Shown piece after piece: positions 8,076 to 16,425 of a DNA stretch of 64,000 bases. The stretch spans positions 3,853,501-3,917,500 of the forward strand of contig CP107851.1 of NCBI GenBank assembly GCA_036013505.1, given 5' to 3'. The stretch's first letter is position 1. Every line of letters begins with the position of its first letter. This DNA is from Streptomyces sp. NBC_00510 (GTDB taxonomy: Bacteria > Actinomycetota > Actinomycetes > Streptomycetales > Streptomycetaceae). Both the position numbers and the translations under genes were made by a program. A model generated the notes under the pieces. The model saw nothing but the letters and a program-made list of their open reading frames with translations. It was not told where the DNA came from and made no database searches.

Positions 8076-8104
8076 TGTCGATCCGCGCGCCGCCCGTTCG
8101 ACGC
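8076..8104 (+). promoter_or_regulatory. Putative ECF42 sigma promoter
   Basis: TGTCGA, a 17-bp spacer, then CGAC lie 67 bp upstream of the DGPF gene. ECF42 sigma factors are known to use a TGTCGA -35 element with a CGA/TC-type -10 element before DGPF genes. The match fits the sigma gene just downstream, so the pair is probably autoregulated. Confidence 0.6.
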
Positions 8105-8170
8105 GTAGGCAGGAGCGGGGAGGATCCCCGCCCGTGCCCGAGTGACCCGTACCTGAAGAAGGAGAACGCG

Positions 8171-8536
8171 ATGCGTTTCATGTCCCTGATCCGGATCAAC
8201 GAGGACAACGTCCCCGAGGGCGGCCCCGACGAGCGGCTGATGGAGGAGATGGGCAAGCTCATCGAGGAGATGTCCAAGGCCGGCGTGCTGCTGGACACGG
8301 CCGGTCTGCGGCCGACCTCCGAGGGGACGCGGCTGCACTGGGACCACGGGAAGCTGTCCGTCGTCGACGGGCCCTTCACCGAGTCCAAGGAGTTCATCGG
8401 CGGCTACGCGATCGTCCAGGCGAAGTCGAAGGAGGAGGCCGTGGAGTGGACCAAGCGCTTCCTGCAGATCCACGGCGACGCCTGGGAGATCACCTGCGAG
8501 CTGCGGCAGGTCGAGGAGGCCCCCGAGCTCTCCTGA
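8171..8536 (+). CDS. YCII-related DGPF-domain protein
   Basis: 121 residues, ATG behind GAAGGAG. It carries the family signature VVDGPFTESKEFIGGYAIVQAKS, where DGPF gives the family its name, and a C-terminal WEITCELRQV strand. DGPF proteins are small dimeric ferredoxin-like folds of uncertain chemistry, encoded beside ECF42 sigma factors whose main targets they are. Here the sigma gene starts 59 bp downstream on the same strand, and a matching promoter lies upstream. The protein is cytoplasmic. Confidence 0.88.
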   Translation: MRFMSLIRINEDNVPEGGPDERLMEEMGKLIEEMSKAGVLLDTAGLRPTSEGTRLHWDHGKLSVVDGPFTESKEFIGGYAIVQAKSKEEAVEWTKRFLQIHGDAWEITCELRQVEEAPELS

Positions 8537-8595
8537 GCGCCCTGGGCGCCCGGAGCGCCGCCGGTTGCCCTCGCCCGGAGCGGCTGCTCTGATGG

Positions 8596-9897
8596 GTGGC
8601 TGTGACGGCTTCGGCTCCAGGTACCGATGACGCCCGCCGCGCGATCGAGGCGGTGTGGCGGATCGAGTCGGCCCGGGTGATCGCCGGTGTCGCGCGGATC
8701 GTGCGCGACATCGGCGTCGCCGAGGAGCTCGCGCAGGACGCCCTGGTCGCCGCCCTCGAGCAGTGGCCGGGCGCCGGCGTCCCGGACAACCCCGGCGCCT
8801 GGCTGACGACCACGGCGAAGCACCGCGCGATCGACCTCGTCCGCCGCAAGGAGGTCTTCGCGCGCAAGCTCCGGGAACTCGGCCACACCCTGGAGGGCGG
8901 CCAGGCGTACGAGCCCGACTTCGCGGCGGCCGAGGCGGCCGCCGACGGCGACATCGAGGACGACCTGCTGCGGCTGGTCTTCACCGCCTGCCACCCGGTG
9001 CTGTCCACCGAGGCCCGCGTGGCGCTCACCCTGCGGCTGCTCGGCGGTCTGACGACCGCCGAGATCGCGCGCGCCTACCTCGTCCCGGAGGCGACCGTCG
9101 CCCAGCGCATCGTGCGGGCGAAACGGACGCTGGCGAAGGCGGACGTGCCCTTCGAGCAGCCGCACGGACCCGACCGGGTCGAACGGCTCTCCTCCGTCCT
9201 GGAGGTCATCTACCTGGTCTTCAACGAGGGCTACTCGGCGACCGCGGGCGACGACTGGATGCGCCCGGCGCTGTGCGAGGACGCGCTGCGCCTCGCCAGG
9301 GTGCTGGCGGGACTGATGCCCAAGGAGCCCGAGGTCCACGGCCTGGCCGCGCTGCTGGAGATCCAGGCGTCCCGTTCGGCCGCCCGCACCGGCCCGGACG
9401 GGCAGCCCGTCCTGCTGGCCGACCAGGACCGGCGGCGCTGGGACCAGCTGCTGATCCGGCGCGGCTTCGCCGCCCTGGCGCGCGCCGAGGCGGCGGGCGG
9501 TCCGCCGGGCCCGTACGCGCTGCAGGCCGCCATCGCCGCCTGCCACGCCCGCGCCCTGCACCCGCGGGACACGGACTGGCGGCGGATCGCCGAGCTCTAC
9601 GCGGCCCTGGCGCGGCGCGCGCCGTCCCCGGTGGTGGAACTCAACCGGGCGGTCGCGGTCACCATGGCGTACGGACCGCAAGAAGGGCTCACGCTCGTGG
9701 ACCGGCTCACCGACGAGCCGTCGCTGCGCGGCTACCACCTGCTGCCGAGCGTCCGCGGTGACCTGCTGGAGCGGCTCGGCCGGTACGCCGAGGCCCGCGA
9801 GGAGTTCCTGCGCGCCGCCTCCCTGACGCGCAACGAGCGCGAGCGTGCCCTGCTGGTCGAGCGCGCCGCCCGGGCGAGCCTGGCGGCTAAGGGGTAG
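8596..9897 (+). CDS. ECF42-type RNA polymerase sigma factor with C-terminal extension
   Basis: 433 residues, more than twice the length of a simple ECF sigma. Region 2 lies near residues 15-90 (VRDIGVAEELAQDALVAALEQW) and region 4 near 130-180 (ALTLRLLGGLTTAEIARAYLVPEATVAQRIVRAKRTL). About 240 further residues, helical and TPR-like, include YLVFNEGY and VELNRAVAV. In this group the extension replaces an anti-sigma factor in controlling activity, and none is encoded nearby. The start is GTG 8596. The partner DGPF gene is immediately upstream. Confidence 0.9.
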   Translation: MAVTASAPGTDDARRAIEAVWRIESARVIAGVARIVRDIGVAEELAQDALVAALEQWPGAGVPDNPGAWLTTTAKHRAIDLVRRKEVFARKLRELGHTLEGGQAYEPDFAAAEAAADGDIEDDLLRLVFTACHPVLSTEARVALTLRLLGGLTTAEIARAYLVPEATVAQRIVRAKRTLAKADVPFEQPHGPDRVERLSSVLEVIYLVFNEGYSATAGDDWMRPALCEDALRLARVLAGLMPKEPEVHGLAALLEIQASRSAARTGPDGQPVLLADQDRRRWDQLLIRRGFAALARAEAAGGPPGPYALQAAIAACHARALHPRDTDWRRIAELYAALARRAPSPVVELNRAVAVTMAYGPQEGLTLVDRLTDEPSLRGYHLLPSVRGDLLERLGRYAEAREEFLRAASLTRNERERALLVERAARASLAAKG

Positions 9898-10153
9898 GCG
9901 GCCGGGCGCCGGGTCCCGGGCCGCGGCGGCGGCCGGCGGTGCCGTCGATGGCCTCGACGACGGGGTGGCGGTGGGTCTCGGACCCCCGCAGGGCGTGCAG
10001 CATCACGAGCATCAGCAGGGGGCACATCAGGGCCACGGCGAGGATGAAGATCGCACCGATCGGCACACCGAGCCCCACCGCGACCACCACCGCGGCCGCG
10101 GCGACGAGCCCGTACAGCCCGTAGTGCCGGCCGGTCGCCCTCGTCCTGTCCAT
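9887..10153 (-). CDS. Small membrane protein, DUF2933-like
   Basis: 88 residues from ATG 10153 behind GGGAGG. It has one or two hydrophobic helices (LYGLVAAAAVVVAVGLGV and AIFILAVALMCPLLMLVMLHAL), then a soluble tail with His residues (GSETHRHP). Short proteins of this layout are often encoded near metal-handling or cell-envelope genes, but function is unknown. Its last 11 bp overlap the converging sigma-factor gene. Family assignment is tentative. Confidence 0.6.
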   Translation of the reverse strand: MDRTRATGRHYGLYGLVAAAAVVVAVGLGVPIGAIFILAVALMCPLLMLVMLHALRGSETHRHPVVEAIDGTAGRRRGPGPGARPPTP

Positions 10154-10534
10154 CGCGGCCTCCCGCGGTCTCGCCGACGGCCTGGATTTCATCGTACGGC
10201 CGCGGGCACGTGCCGCATCCGGACGCCGGCGGCCCCTGCGCGGGACCCGGGTGACGGGCGGGCCCGGCAGGACGGCGCGCGCCCCCGCAGTCACCCGCGG
10301 ACTCCCGCGCGCCCTCACCGAGGGGGTGCCGGGCGGGTGGACATACGTCCCGCTCATGGGATCATCCTGCGGTGCGCCGCCCGCGGCGCGGCGTGAACCG
10401 CGGCCCGCGCGCGGGGCACCGCCCCATGCGGCCGTCGCGTCACCGGAGGCCGGAGCATCGCTGCGCACGGTCCCCGCCCGACGCGGTGCCCGCGCGGGAC
10501 ACCCATCGTCGTCGACACCCGAGAGGGGCAGGGC
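10154..10534. other. 381-bp intergenic region, nothing recognised
   Basis: This is GC-rich sequence without a convincing reading frame, hairpin or operator. It separates the leftward membrane-protein gene from the rightward phosphatase gene and must carry their promoters. Confidence 0.5.
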
Positions 10535-11161
10535 ATGACCGGAACGGCGAGCCGCTACCTCTACCTCACCCGGCACGCCGAAGCGCTGCCGGACGGGAGC
10601 GGCCTGACGGAGAACGGCTTCCGGCAGGCCGGGCTCCTCGGCGAGCGGCTGGGGGACTCCCCGATCTCCGCCGTCCACCACGGTCCGCTGCCCGGGGCCG
10701 CGCAGTCCGCGGCGCTGATCGGCGAGCGGCTCGGGAGCGGGGTGCCCGTGGCGCCCAGCGAGCTCGCGGGGGACTACCCGCCGTACTTCCCCGCGGAGTC
10801 CGAGCTGCAGCCGGACAGCGCGTACTATCTCTCCCGCTTCCTCGACCACTTCTCCGCCGAGGAGCGCGCCTGGGGGCCGCACTGGGCCGCCGAGGCGCTG
10901 ACCCGGTTCGCCGGGCCGATGGCGGCGGGCAAGGCGGCGCACGAGCTGGTCGTGACCCACAACTTCCTGATCGGCTGGCTGGTCTCGGCGGCGCTGGACG
11001 CGCCCCGCTGGCGCTGGCTCAGCCTCAACCACGCCAACGCCGCCCTGACGGTGATCCGCTACACCCCCGGCCGGCCGGACTCGGTGCTGCTCCTCAACGA
11101 CATGCGGCACCTCCCGGAGGAACTGCGCTGGACCGGTTTCCCGGCCGAGCTGCACTTCTGA
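10535..11161 (+). CDS. Histidine phosphatase superfamily protein
   Basis: 208 residues. The N-terminal YLYLTRHAEALPDGSGLTENG contains the RH(A/G)E catalytic signature in which the His is phosphorylated, followed by the usual LTxxG helix. A second conserved His lies in VVTHNFLIGWL, matching the catalytic acid/base region. The substrate cannot be inferred: phosphoglycerate-mutase-like, phosphoprotein and small-molecule phosphatases share this fold. ATG 10535 follows GAGAGGGGCA. The gene is monocistronic. Confidence 0.85.
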   Translation: MTGTASRYLYLTRHAEALPDGSGLTENGFRQAGLLGERLGDSPISAVHHGPLPGAAQSAALIGERLGSGVPVAPSELAGDYPPYFPAESELQPDSAYYLSRFLDHFSAEERAWGPHWAAEALTRFAGPMAAGKAAHELVVTHNFLIGWLVSAALDAPRWRWLSLNHANAALTVIRYTPGRPDSVLLLNDMRHLPEELRWTGFPAELHF

Positions 11162-11329
11162 CGGCGGTCGCCCGGCCCCTTGCCGGACACCGGGCCCCGC
11201 GCCGCGGCGTACGCCCGCGCGCAGGCCCGGCACCCGGTCCGGGGACCTTGTGGCCTATGGCAACGTCAAGCGGGGCAGTGTTAGAAATGTCGGCATGGTC
11301 GACGTTTTCGACCGATTCGGGGCGTCACA

Positions 11330-14047
11330 ATGCGGTCACTGACCGAGAAGAGCCCGCGGAGCGTCGCCGGACAGGTTTTCATCCTGCAGGTGGCGATCGT
11401 CGTGCTGCTCGTGGCGGGCGGCGTGTTCGCGCTCGTCGTGCAGTCCCGGCACGACAGCGAGCGCGAGGCCGTGAACCGTTCGATCGCGGCGGCGAGCACC
11501 TTCGCCCGCTCCCCCGGCCTGGTGGACGTGCTGAAGGAACCGGACCCCTCCAAGACCCTCCAGCCCATCACCGAACTGGCCCGCAAGGAGGCCGGGGTCG
11601 ACTTCATCGTGGTGATGGACACCAAGGGGATCCGCTACACGCACCCCATCCCCGGCCGGATCGGCCAGCAGTTCGTCGGCACCATCGGGCCGTCCCTGGA
11701 GGGCAGGGTCTACACCGAGAGCGTGCAGGGCCCGCTCGGGCACGAGGTCCAGGCGGTCGTGCCCGTCTTCGACCCCGTCGCCGACCCGCACGGCCAGGTC
11801 GTGGCACTGGTGTCGGCCGGCATGAAGGTGAAGAACGTGACCGGCGTGGTCGCCAAGCAGCTGCCGATCATCCTCGGCGCCGGCGCGGCCGCGCTCGCCC
11901 TGGCCATGGGCGGCACCGCCCTGGTCGCCAGACGGCTGCGCCGGCAGACCCACCGCCTGGACGCGGCCGAGATGACCCGCATGTACGAGCACCACGACAC
12001 CGTGCTGCACTCCGTGCGGGAGGGCGTGCTCATCGTCGACGACGACGGGCGGCTGCTGCTCGCCAACGACGAGGCCAAGCGCCTGCTCGACCTCGCCCCC
12101 GACGCCGAGGGCCGGCGGATCACCGACCTGCCGGGGCTCGACCCGGGCACGGTCGAGCTGCTGACCTCCCAGCGGGTGGCCACCGACGAAGTGCTGCCGG
12201 CGGGCGACCGCCTGCTGGCGGTGAACCAGCGTCCCACCGACGGCCACGGCGGTCCCAAGGGCTCGATCGTGACCCTGCGCGACTCCACGGAGCTGCAGGC
12301 GCTGTCCGGCCGCGCCGAGGACGCCAGGGAACGCCTCAAGCTGCTCTACGACGCGGGCCTGGGCGTCGGCACGACCCTCGACGTGGTGCGCACCGCCGAG
12401 GAGCTGGCGCAGGTCACCGTGCCGCGCTTCGCGGACTTCGTCACCGTCGACCTGGCCGACCCGGTGCTGCGCGGCGAGGAGCCGAGCGGCATCGCCGGCT
12501 CCGACATGCGCCGCACGGCCGTCAACGGCATCCGCTCCGACGCCCCGCTCTACCCGCTCGGCAGGCTGATCAACTTCCTGCCCTCCACCCCGCAGGCGCG
12601 CGGCTTCGGCAGCGGCCGCGCGGAGATCGTCGCCGACCTCTCCGCGGACCCCGGCTGGCTCGCCCAGGACCCCGAGCGCACGGACCGGGTCGTGGGGTAC
12701 GGCATCCACTCGCTGATCGCGGCCCCGCTCAAGGCCCGCGGCGTGGTGCTGGGCATCGCCAACTTCTGGCGTTCGGAGAAGCCGGAGCCGTTCGACGAGG
12801 AGGACCTCTCGCTCGCCGAGGAACTCGTCGCCCGCGCCGCGATCAACATCGACAACGCGCGCCGCTACACCCGCGAGCACGCCCTGGCCGTCACCCTGCA
12901 GCGCAGCCTGCTGCCGCGCGCGCTGCCCGAGCAGAGCGCCCTGGACGTGGCCCACCGCTACCTGCCCGCGCAGTCCGGCGTCAGCGGCGACTGGTTCGAC
13001 GTGATCCCGCTCCCGGGCAACCGGGTGGCGCTGGTCGTCGGCGACGTCGTCGGCCACGGGCTGCACGCCGCCGCCACGATGGGGCGGCTGCGCACCGCGG
13101 TGCACAACTTCTCCACCCTCGACCTGCCGCCCGACGAGCTCCTCGGCCACCTGGACGACCTGGTCGGCCGCATCGACCAGGACGAGTCCGGCACCGGCGT
13201 CGGGGCCGGCGTCATGGGTGCCACCTGCCTGTACGCGATCTACGACCCCGTCTCGCGGCGCTGCGTGATGGCGCGGGCCGGGCACCACCCGCCCGCCCTG
13301 GTCCGCCCCGACGGCGGCGTGGAGTTCCCCGACCTGCCCGCCGGACCGCCGCTGGGCCTGGGCGGCATGCCGTTCCAGACGGCGGAACTGGAGCTGGCGG
13401 AGGGCACCCAGCTGGTCCTGTACACCGACGGGCTGATCGAGGACCGCAGGCGGGACCTCGACGTCGGCATGGAGATGCTGAGGCAGGCCTTGGCCGCCCA
13501 CCCGGACCGGCCGCCCGAGGAGAGCTGCCAGGCCGTGCTGGAGGCGCTGCTGCCGGGCCGTCCCAAGGACGACGTGGCGCTGCTCATCGCCCGCACCCGG
13601 TGCACCCCCGCCGACCACGTCGCCGAATGGGACGTGCCCCTCGATCCCGCGGCCGTTTCGGGGATGCGGGCCGCCGTCGCGGAGAAGCTGGACGAGTGGG
13701 GCCTGTCGGAGCTGGCGTTCGGCATGGAGCTGGTGCTCAGCGAACTGATCACCAACGCGATCCGCTACGGCTCCGCGCCCATCAGGGTCCGGCTGCTGCT
13801 GGACCGCACGCTGACCTGCGAGGTGTCCGACGGCAGCAGCACCTCGCCGCACCTGCGCTACGCCGCCACCACCGACGAGGGCGGCCGCGGGCTGTTCCTG
13901 GTCGCGCAGGTCGCCGAACGCTGGGGCACCCGCTACACCCCCGAGGGCAAGGTGATCTGGGCGGAGCAGCCGCTGCCCGCCTGGGCGGACCGCGCCCTGG
14001 ACGCGGGCGCGCGGCTGACGGGCGCGGTCGACGCCTCGACGCGGTGA
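11330..14047 (+). CDS. Membrane sensor with PAS, GAF, SpoIIE-type phosphatase and HATPase domains
   Basis: 905 residues. A first membrane helix (18-40) and a second (about 180-198) flank a CitA/DcuS-type extracytoplasmic sensor. There follow a PAS domain (about 220-310), a GAF domain (about 335-520), a PP2C/SpoIIE phosphatase (VSGDWFDV, VVGDVVGHGLHAAATM, LYTDGLIEDRR) and a C-terminal RsbW-like HATPase (ELVLSELITNAIRYG, GGRGLFLVAQVAERWG). Such proteins combine a kinase and a phosphatase for anti-sigma-antagonist control and are abundant in Streptomyces. The sensor recalls dicarboxylate or citrate receptors. The ligand and target sigma pathway are not shown by the sequence. Stands alone. Confidence 0.9.
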   Translation: MRSLTEKSPRSVAGQVFILQVAIVVLLVAGGVFALVVQSRHDSEREAVNRSIAAASTFARSPGLVDVLKEPDPSKTLQPITELARKEAGVDFIVVMDTKGIRYTHPIPGRIGQQFVGTIGPSLEGRVYTESVQGPLGHEVQAVVPVFDPVADPHGQVVALVSAGMKVKNVTGVVAKQLPIILGAGAAALALAMGGTALVARRLRRQTHRLDAAEMTRMYEHHDTVLHSVREGVLIVDDDGRLLLANDEAKRLLDLAPDAEGRRITDLPGLDPGTVELLTSQRVATDEVLPAGDRLLAVNQRPTDGHGGPKGSIVTLRDSTELQALSGRAEDARERLKLLYDAGLGVGTTLDVVRTAEELAQVTVPRFADFVTVDLADPVLRGEEPSGIAGSDMRRTAVNGIRSDAPLYPLGRLINFLPSTPQARGFGSGRAEIVADLSADPGWLAQDPERTDRVVGYGIHSLIAAPLKARGVVLGIANFWRSEKPEPFDEEDLSLAEELVARAAINIDNARRYTREHALAVTLQRSLLPRALPEQSALDVAHRYLPAQSGVSGDWFDVIPLPGNRVALVVGDVVGHGLHAAATMGRLRTAVHNFSTLDLPPDELLGHLDDLVGRIDQDESGTGVGAGVMGATCLYAIYDPVSRRCVMARAGHHPPALVRPDGGVEFPDLPAGPPLGLGGMPFQTAELELAEGTQLVLYTDGLIEDRRRDLDVGMEMLRQALAAHPDRPPEESCQAVLEALLPGRPKDDVALLIARTRCTPADHVAEWDVPLDPAAVSGMRAAVAEKLDEWGLSELAFGMELVLSELITNAIRYGSAPIRVRLLLDRTLTCEVSDGSSTSPHLRYAATTDEGGRGLFLVAQVAERWGTRYTPEGKVIWAEQPLPAWADRALDAGARLTGAVDASTR

Positions 14048-14058
14048 ACGCCCCGGGC

Positions 14059-15039
14059 TCAGCCGGGCGTCTGCGCCAGCACGCGGGCCCGGCACCGGGC
14101 AGGCGTACCCCAGGCGGAGCGCAGCGCGCGGGCCTTGGTGAGCCACAGGGACAGGTCGTACTCGGCGGTGTAGCCGAGGGCGCCGTGCAGTTGCAGCGCG
14201 GTCCGCGCGGCCCGGTACGCGGCCTCGCCGCAGGCCACCTTCGCGGCGGCGACGTCGGCGCCGGTCCCGGTCACGGCGGCGCCGTGCAGCAGGGGCCGGG
14301 CGAACTCCAGGGCGATCAGGGTGTCGGCCAGCCGGTGCTTGACGGCCTGGAAGGAGCCGACCGGCACCCCGAACTGGTGGCGCCGCCGCACATGGTCGAC
14401 CGTACGGGCCAGCAGCGCGAGCCCGACACCGAGCGCCTGGGCCGCCGTGACGAGCGCCGCCCGGTCGGCGGCCCGGGCGGCCGCGGCCGCGACGGCGGGC
14501 CCGGTGGCCAGCACCGCCGCGGTGCCCTCCTGCGGGACGGCCAGACGCCGGACGGGGTCGAGGGAGGCCAGGACCGGGCCGTGGTCGCGGGCCAGGAGCA
14601 GCCGGTCGCCGCTCACGACCAGGACGGCGTCGGCGGCGTCGGCGTCGAGTGCGTGGCCGCCCTCCGGCGCGGCGAGGCCCAGCACGGCCCGTCCCGCGGC
14701 GACGCGGGGCAGCCACTCCTTGGCCGGCCCCGGGTCGGGCAGCGCGTCCAGGAGCTCGGCGGCGGCCACCGTCTCGGCGACCGGGCCCGGTACGGCGTGC
14801 CGCCCCAGCTCGACGAAGGCGAGGGCGAGCTCGACGGGGCGCGGGCCGTAGCCGTCGTACGCCTCCGGCACGGCGAGCGCGAAGAGCCCGGCGTCGGCCA
14901 GCCGGGCCCACAGCCGCCGCCCCGGTGCGTGCTCCCCCGCGGCCCAGGCACGCGCCGCCTCCGGCGTCCCGGCGGCGGCGAGCATGCGGTCCAGGGCGTG
15001 GACGAAGTCCGCCTGCTCCACGGTCGGCAGGAACCTCAT
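14059..15039 (-). CDS. Short acyl-CoA dehydrogenase subunit (FadE32/FadE33-like)
   Basis: 326 residues, the size of the short partner subunits in actinobacterial alpha2-beta2 acyl-CoA dehydrogenases used in steroid breakdown. Family features include RRRHQFGVPVGSFQAVKHRLAD, which contacts FAD, and LQLHGALGYTAEYDLSLWLTKA near the end. The usual catalytic Glu region is not obvious; in such heteromers one subunit may lack it. It lies downstream of fadE31 on the same strand, separated by a 64-codon remnant overlapping both. By position it pairs with FadE31. It is FadE32- or FadE33-like, not resolved further. Confidence 0.8.
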   Translation of the reverse strand: MRFLPTVEQADFVHALDRMLAAAGTPEAARAWAAGEHAPGRRLWARLADAGLFALAVPEAYDGYGPRPVELALAFVELGRHAVPGPVAETVAAAELLDALPDPGPAKEWLPRVAAGRAVLGLAAPEGGHALDADAADAVLVVSGDRLLLARDHGPVLASLDPVRRLAVPQEGTAAVLATGPAVAAAAARAADRAALVTAAQALGVGLALLARTVDHVRRRHQFGVPVGSFQAVKHRLADTLIALEFARPLLHGAAVTGTGADVAAAKVACGEAAYRAARTALQLHGALGYTAEYDLSLWLTKARALRSAWGTPARCRARVLAQTPG

Positions 15040-15230
15040 CGGCGACGCCCCCTCGGCAGCCCGGGCAGACGCTCGGCCGTGATCTTGCGCTGCATCCCGC
15101 TCGCACCCGCACACACAGCACGACACGAGCCACAAGCGCCGTACGCCCCGGCACGGCCGGCGCGAAGCCCCCGGCAACAGCGGGCCGGACCGTGCTCCCC
15201 CACGACCCGGGCACCCGGCGGAAACCTCAT
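15036..15230 (-). pseudogene. Decayed duplicate of the fadE31 3' end, still open as 64 codons
   Basis: Its last codons read MQRKITAERLPGLPRGRRR, close to IQRDIVAERLLGLPRGRRR at the end of FadE31, with roughly 70 bp of clear nucleotide similarity (15037-15110 versus 15228-15298). The first 40 codons look non-coding. The start ATG overlaps the fadE31 stop and its stop overlaps the ATG of the short fadE, so both junctions read ATGA. The simplest history is a tandem duplication or insertion at an original fadE31/short-fadE ATGA overlap. It might preserve translational coupling; no protein function is claimed. Confidence 0.7.
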
Positions 15231-16378
15231 CGGCGACGCCCCCTCGGCAGCCCGAGCAGACGCTCGGCGACGATGTCGCGCTGGATCTCGTTCGTACCGG
15301 CGTAGACGGGCCCCGCGAGCGCGAACACCCAGCCCTCGGCCCAAGGGCCCCCGGCGGCCTCCCCCGGCGGCCCCAGGAGGTCCAGCGCGGTCTCGTGCAG
15401 GGCGATGTCCAGCTCGGACCAGAAGACCTTGGTGAGGCTGGACGCCCCTGCCTCCGGTGCGCCGCCCTCGGCGGCGCGGGCGGCGCCCGCGTAGGCGGCC
15501 AGCTGGTACGCGCGGGCGCCGATCAGTGCGTCCGCGACGCGGTCGGCGGCGGACGGGTCCGCGTCCTCGCCGCAGGAGTGCCACAGGGCCGCCAGGCGGC
15601 GGGCGGCCGCCGTGAAGCGGCCGGGGCTGCGCAGGGTGAGGCCGCGCTCGTCGGCCGCCGTGCTCATGGCGACCCGCCAGCCGTCGCCGGGGGAGCCGAC
15701 CACGTCGGCGTCGGGCACGAAGACGTCGTCCAGGAAGAGTTCGGCGAAGGCCGGCTTCCCGTCGAGGCGGGCGAGCGGCCGCACGGTCACCCCGGGCGCG
15801 TCGAGCCCGAACATCAGGTAGGTCAGCCCCTGGTGCGGCCGCGGCGCCCCGGGGTGGCTGCGGAACAGCCCGAACGCGCGGTCGGCGAAGGCGGCGCGGG
15901 AGGACCAGGTCTTCTGGCCGCGCAGCAGCCAGCCGCCCTCGGTGCGGGTGGCCGTGGAGCGCAGCGACGCCAGGTCGGAACCCGCCTCCGGTTCGGACCA
16001 GGCCTGCGCCCAGATCACCTCGCCGCGCGCCATGGGCGGCAGGACGCGGTCGCGCTGCTCCTGGGTGCCGTGCTCCAGGAGGGTGGGTCCGAGCAGGCTG
16101 ATCCCGTTCTGGCCGACCCGGCCGGGCGCCCCGGCGGCGTGGTACTCCTCCTCGAAGACCAGCCACTGGAGGAGCGTCGCGTCCCGCCCTCCGTAGGCGG
16201 CAGGCCAGGAGACGACCGACCAGCGGCCGACGGCCAGCCGGCGCTCCCAGGCGCGGTGGGCGGCGAAGCCCTCGGCCGTCTCCAGGGAGGGCAGCGGGAC
16301 GGCGGGGACGTGCGCGGCGAGCCAGTCCCGGGCCTGGCGCCGGAAGGACCGTTCCTCCGCGGTGAAGTCGAGATCCAC
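15227..16378 (-). CDS. fadE31: Acyl-CoA dehydrogenase FadE31-like
   Basis: 383 residues from GTG 16378 behind GGGGGAG. From memory of the mycobacterial proteins it matches FadE31 better than FadE30: AEGFAAHRAWERRL, EIWAQAWSEPEAGSDLASLR-type motif, LTYLMFGLDAPGVTVRP, and the C-terminal YAGTNEIQRDIVAERLLGLPR. It is an FAD enzyme introducing an alpha-beta double bond in a CoA ester during steroid C/D-ring breakdown, with a short FadE partner. It is divergent from ipdF across a KstR2-like operator. Upstream in-frame start 16399 would lie inside that operator, so the shorter start is preferred. Confidence 0.85.
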   Translation of the reverse strand: MDLDFTAEERSFRRQARDWLAAHVPAVPLPSLETAEGFAAHRAWERRLAVGRWSVVSWPAAYGGRDATLLQWLVFEEEYHAAGAPGRVGQNGISLLGPTLLEHGTQEQRDRVLPPMARGEVIWAQAWSEPEAGSDLASLRSTATRTEGGWLLRGQKTWSSRAAFADRAFGLFRSHPGAPRPHQGLTYLMFGLDAPGVTVRPLARLDGKPAFAELFLDDVFVPDADVVGSPGDGWRVAMSTAADERGLTLRSPGRFTAAARRLAALWHSCGEDADPSAADRVADALIGARAYQLAAYAGAARAAEGGAPEAGASSLTKVFWSELDIALHETALDLLGPPGEAAGGPWAEGWVFALAGPVYAGTNEIQRDIVAERLLGLPRGRRR

Positions 16379-16394
16379 CCGCTCCCCCTTCCCT

Positions 16395-16408
16395 AACAAG
16401 TGTTTGGT
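16395..16408. promoter_or_regulatory. KstR2-like operator between fadE31 and ipdF
   Basis: AACAAGTGTTTGGT matches the reported KstR2 palindrome AnCAAGnnCTTGnT with one change (T for C). It is centred in the 47-bp gap between the two divergent genes. A near-copy lies at 20922, also in a divergent gap, and a KstR2 gene is 0.8 kb away. Confidence 0.8.
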
Positions 16409-16425
16409 AGATTAACGTCGGTGGC

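Noticed and set aside
10372..15435. A 1687-codon open frame running across phosphatase, sensor and fadE genes
   Set aside because: High GC leaves few stops in this frame; it is a shadow of real genes in other frames and has Arg/Gly/Pro-rich, non-protein-like composition.
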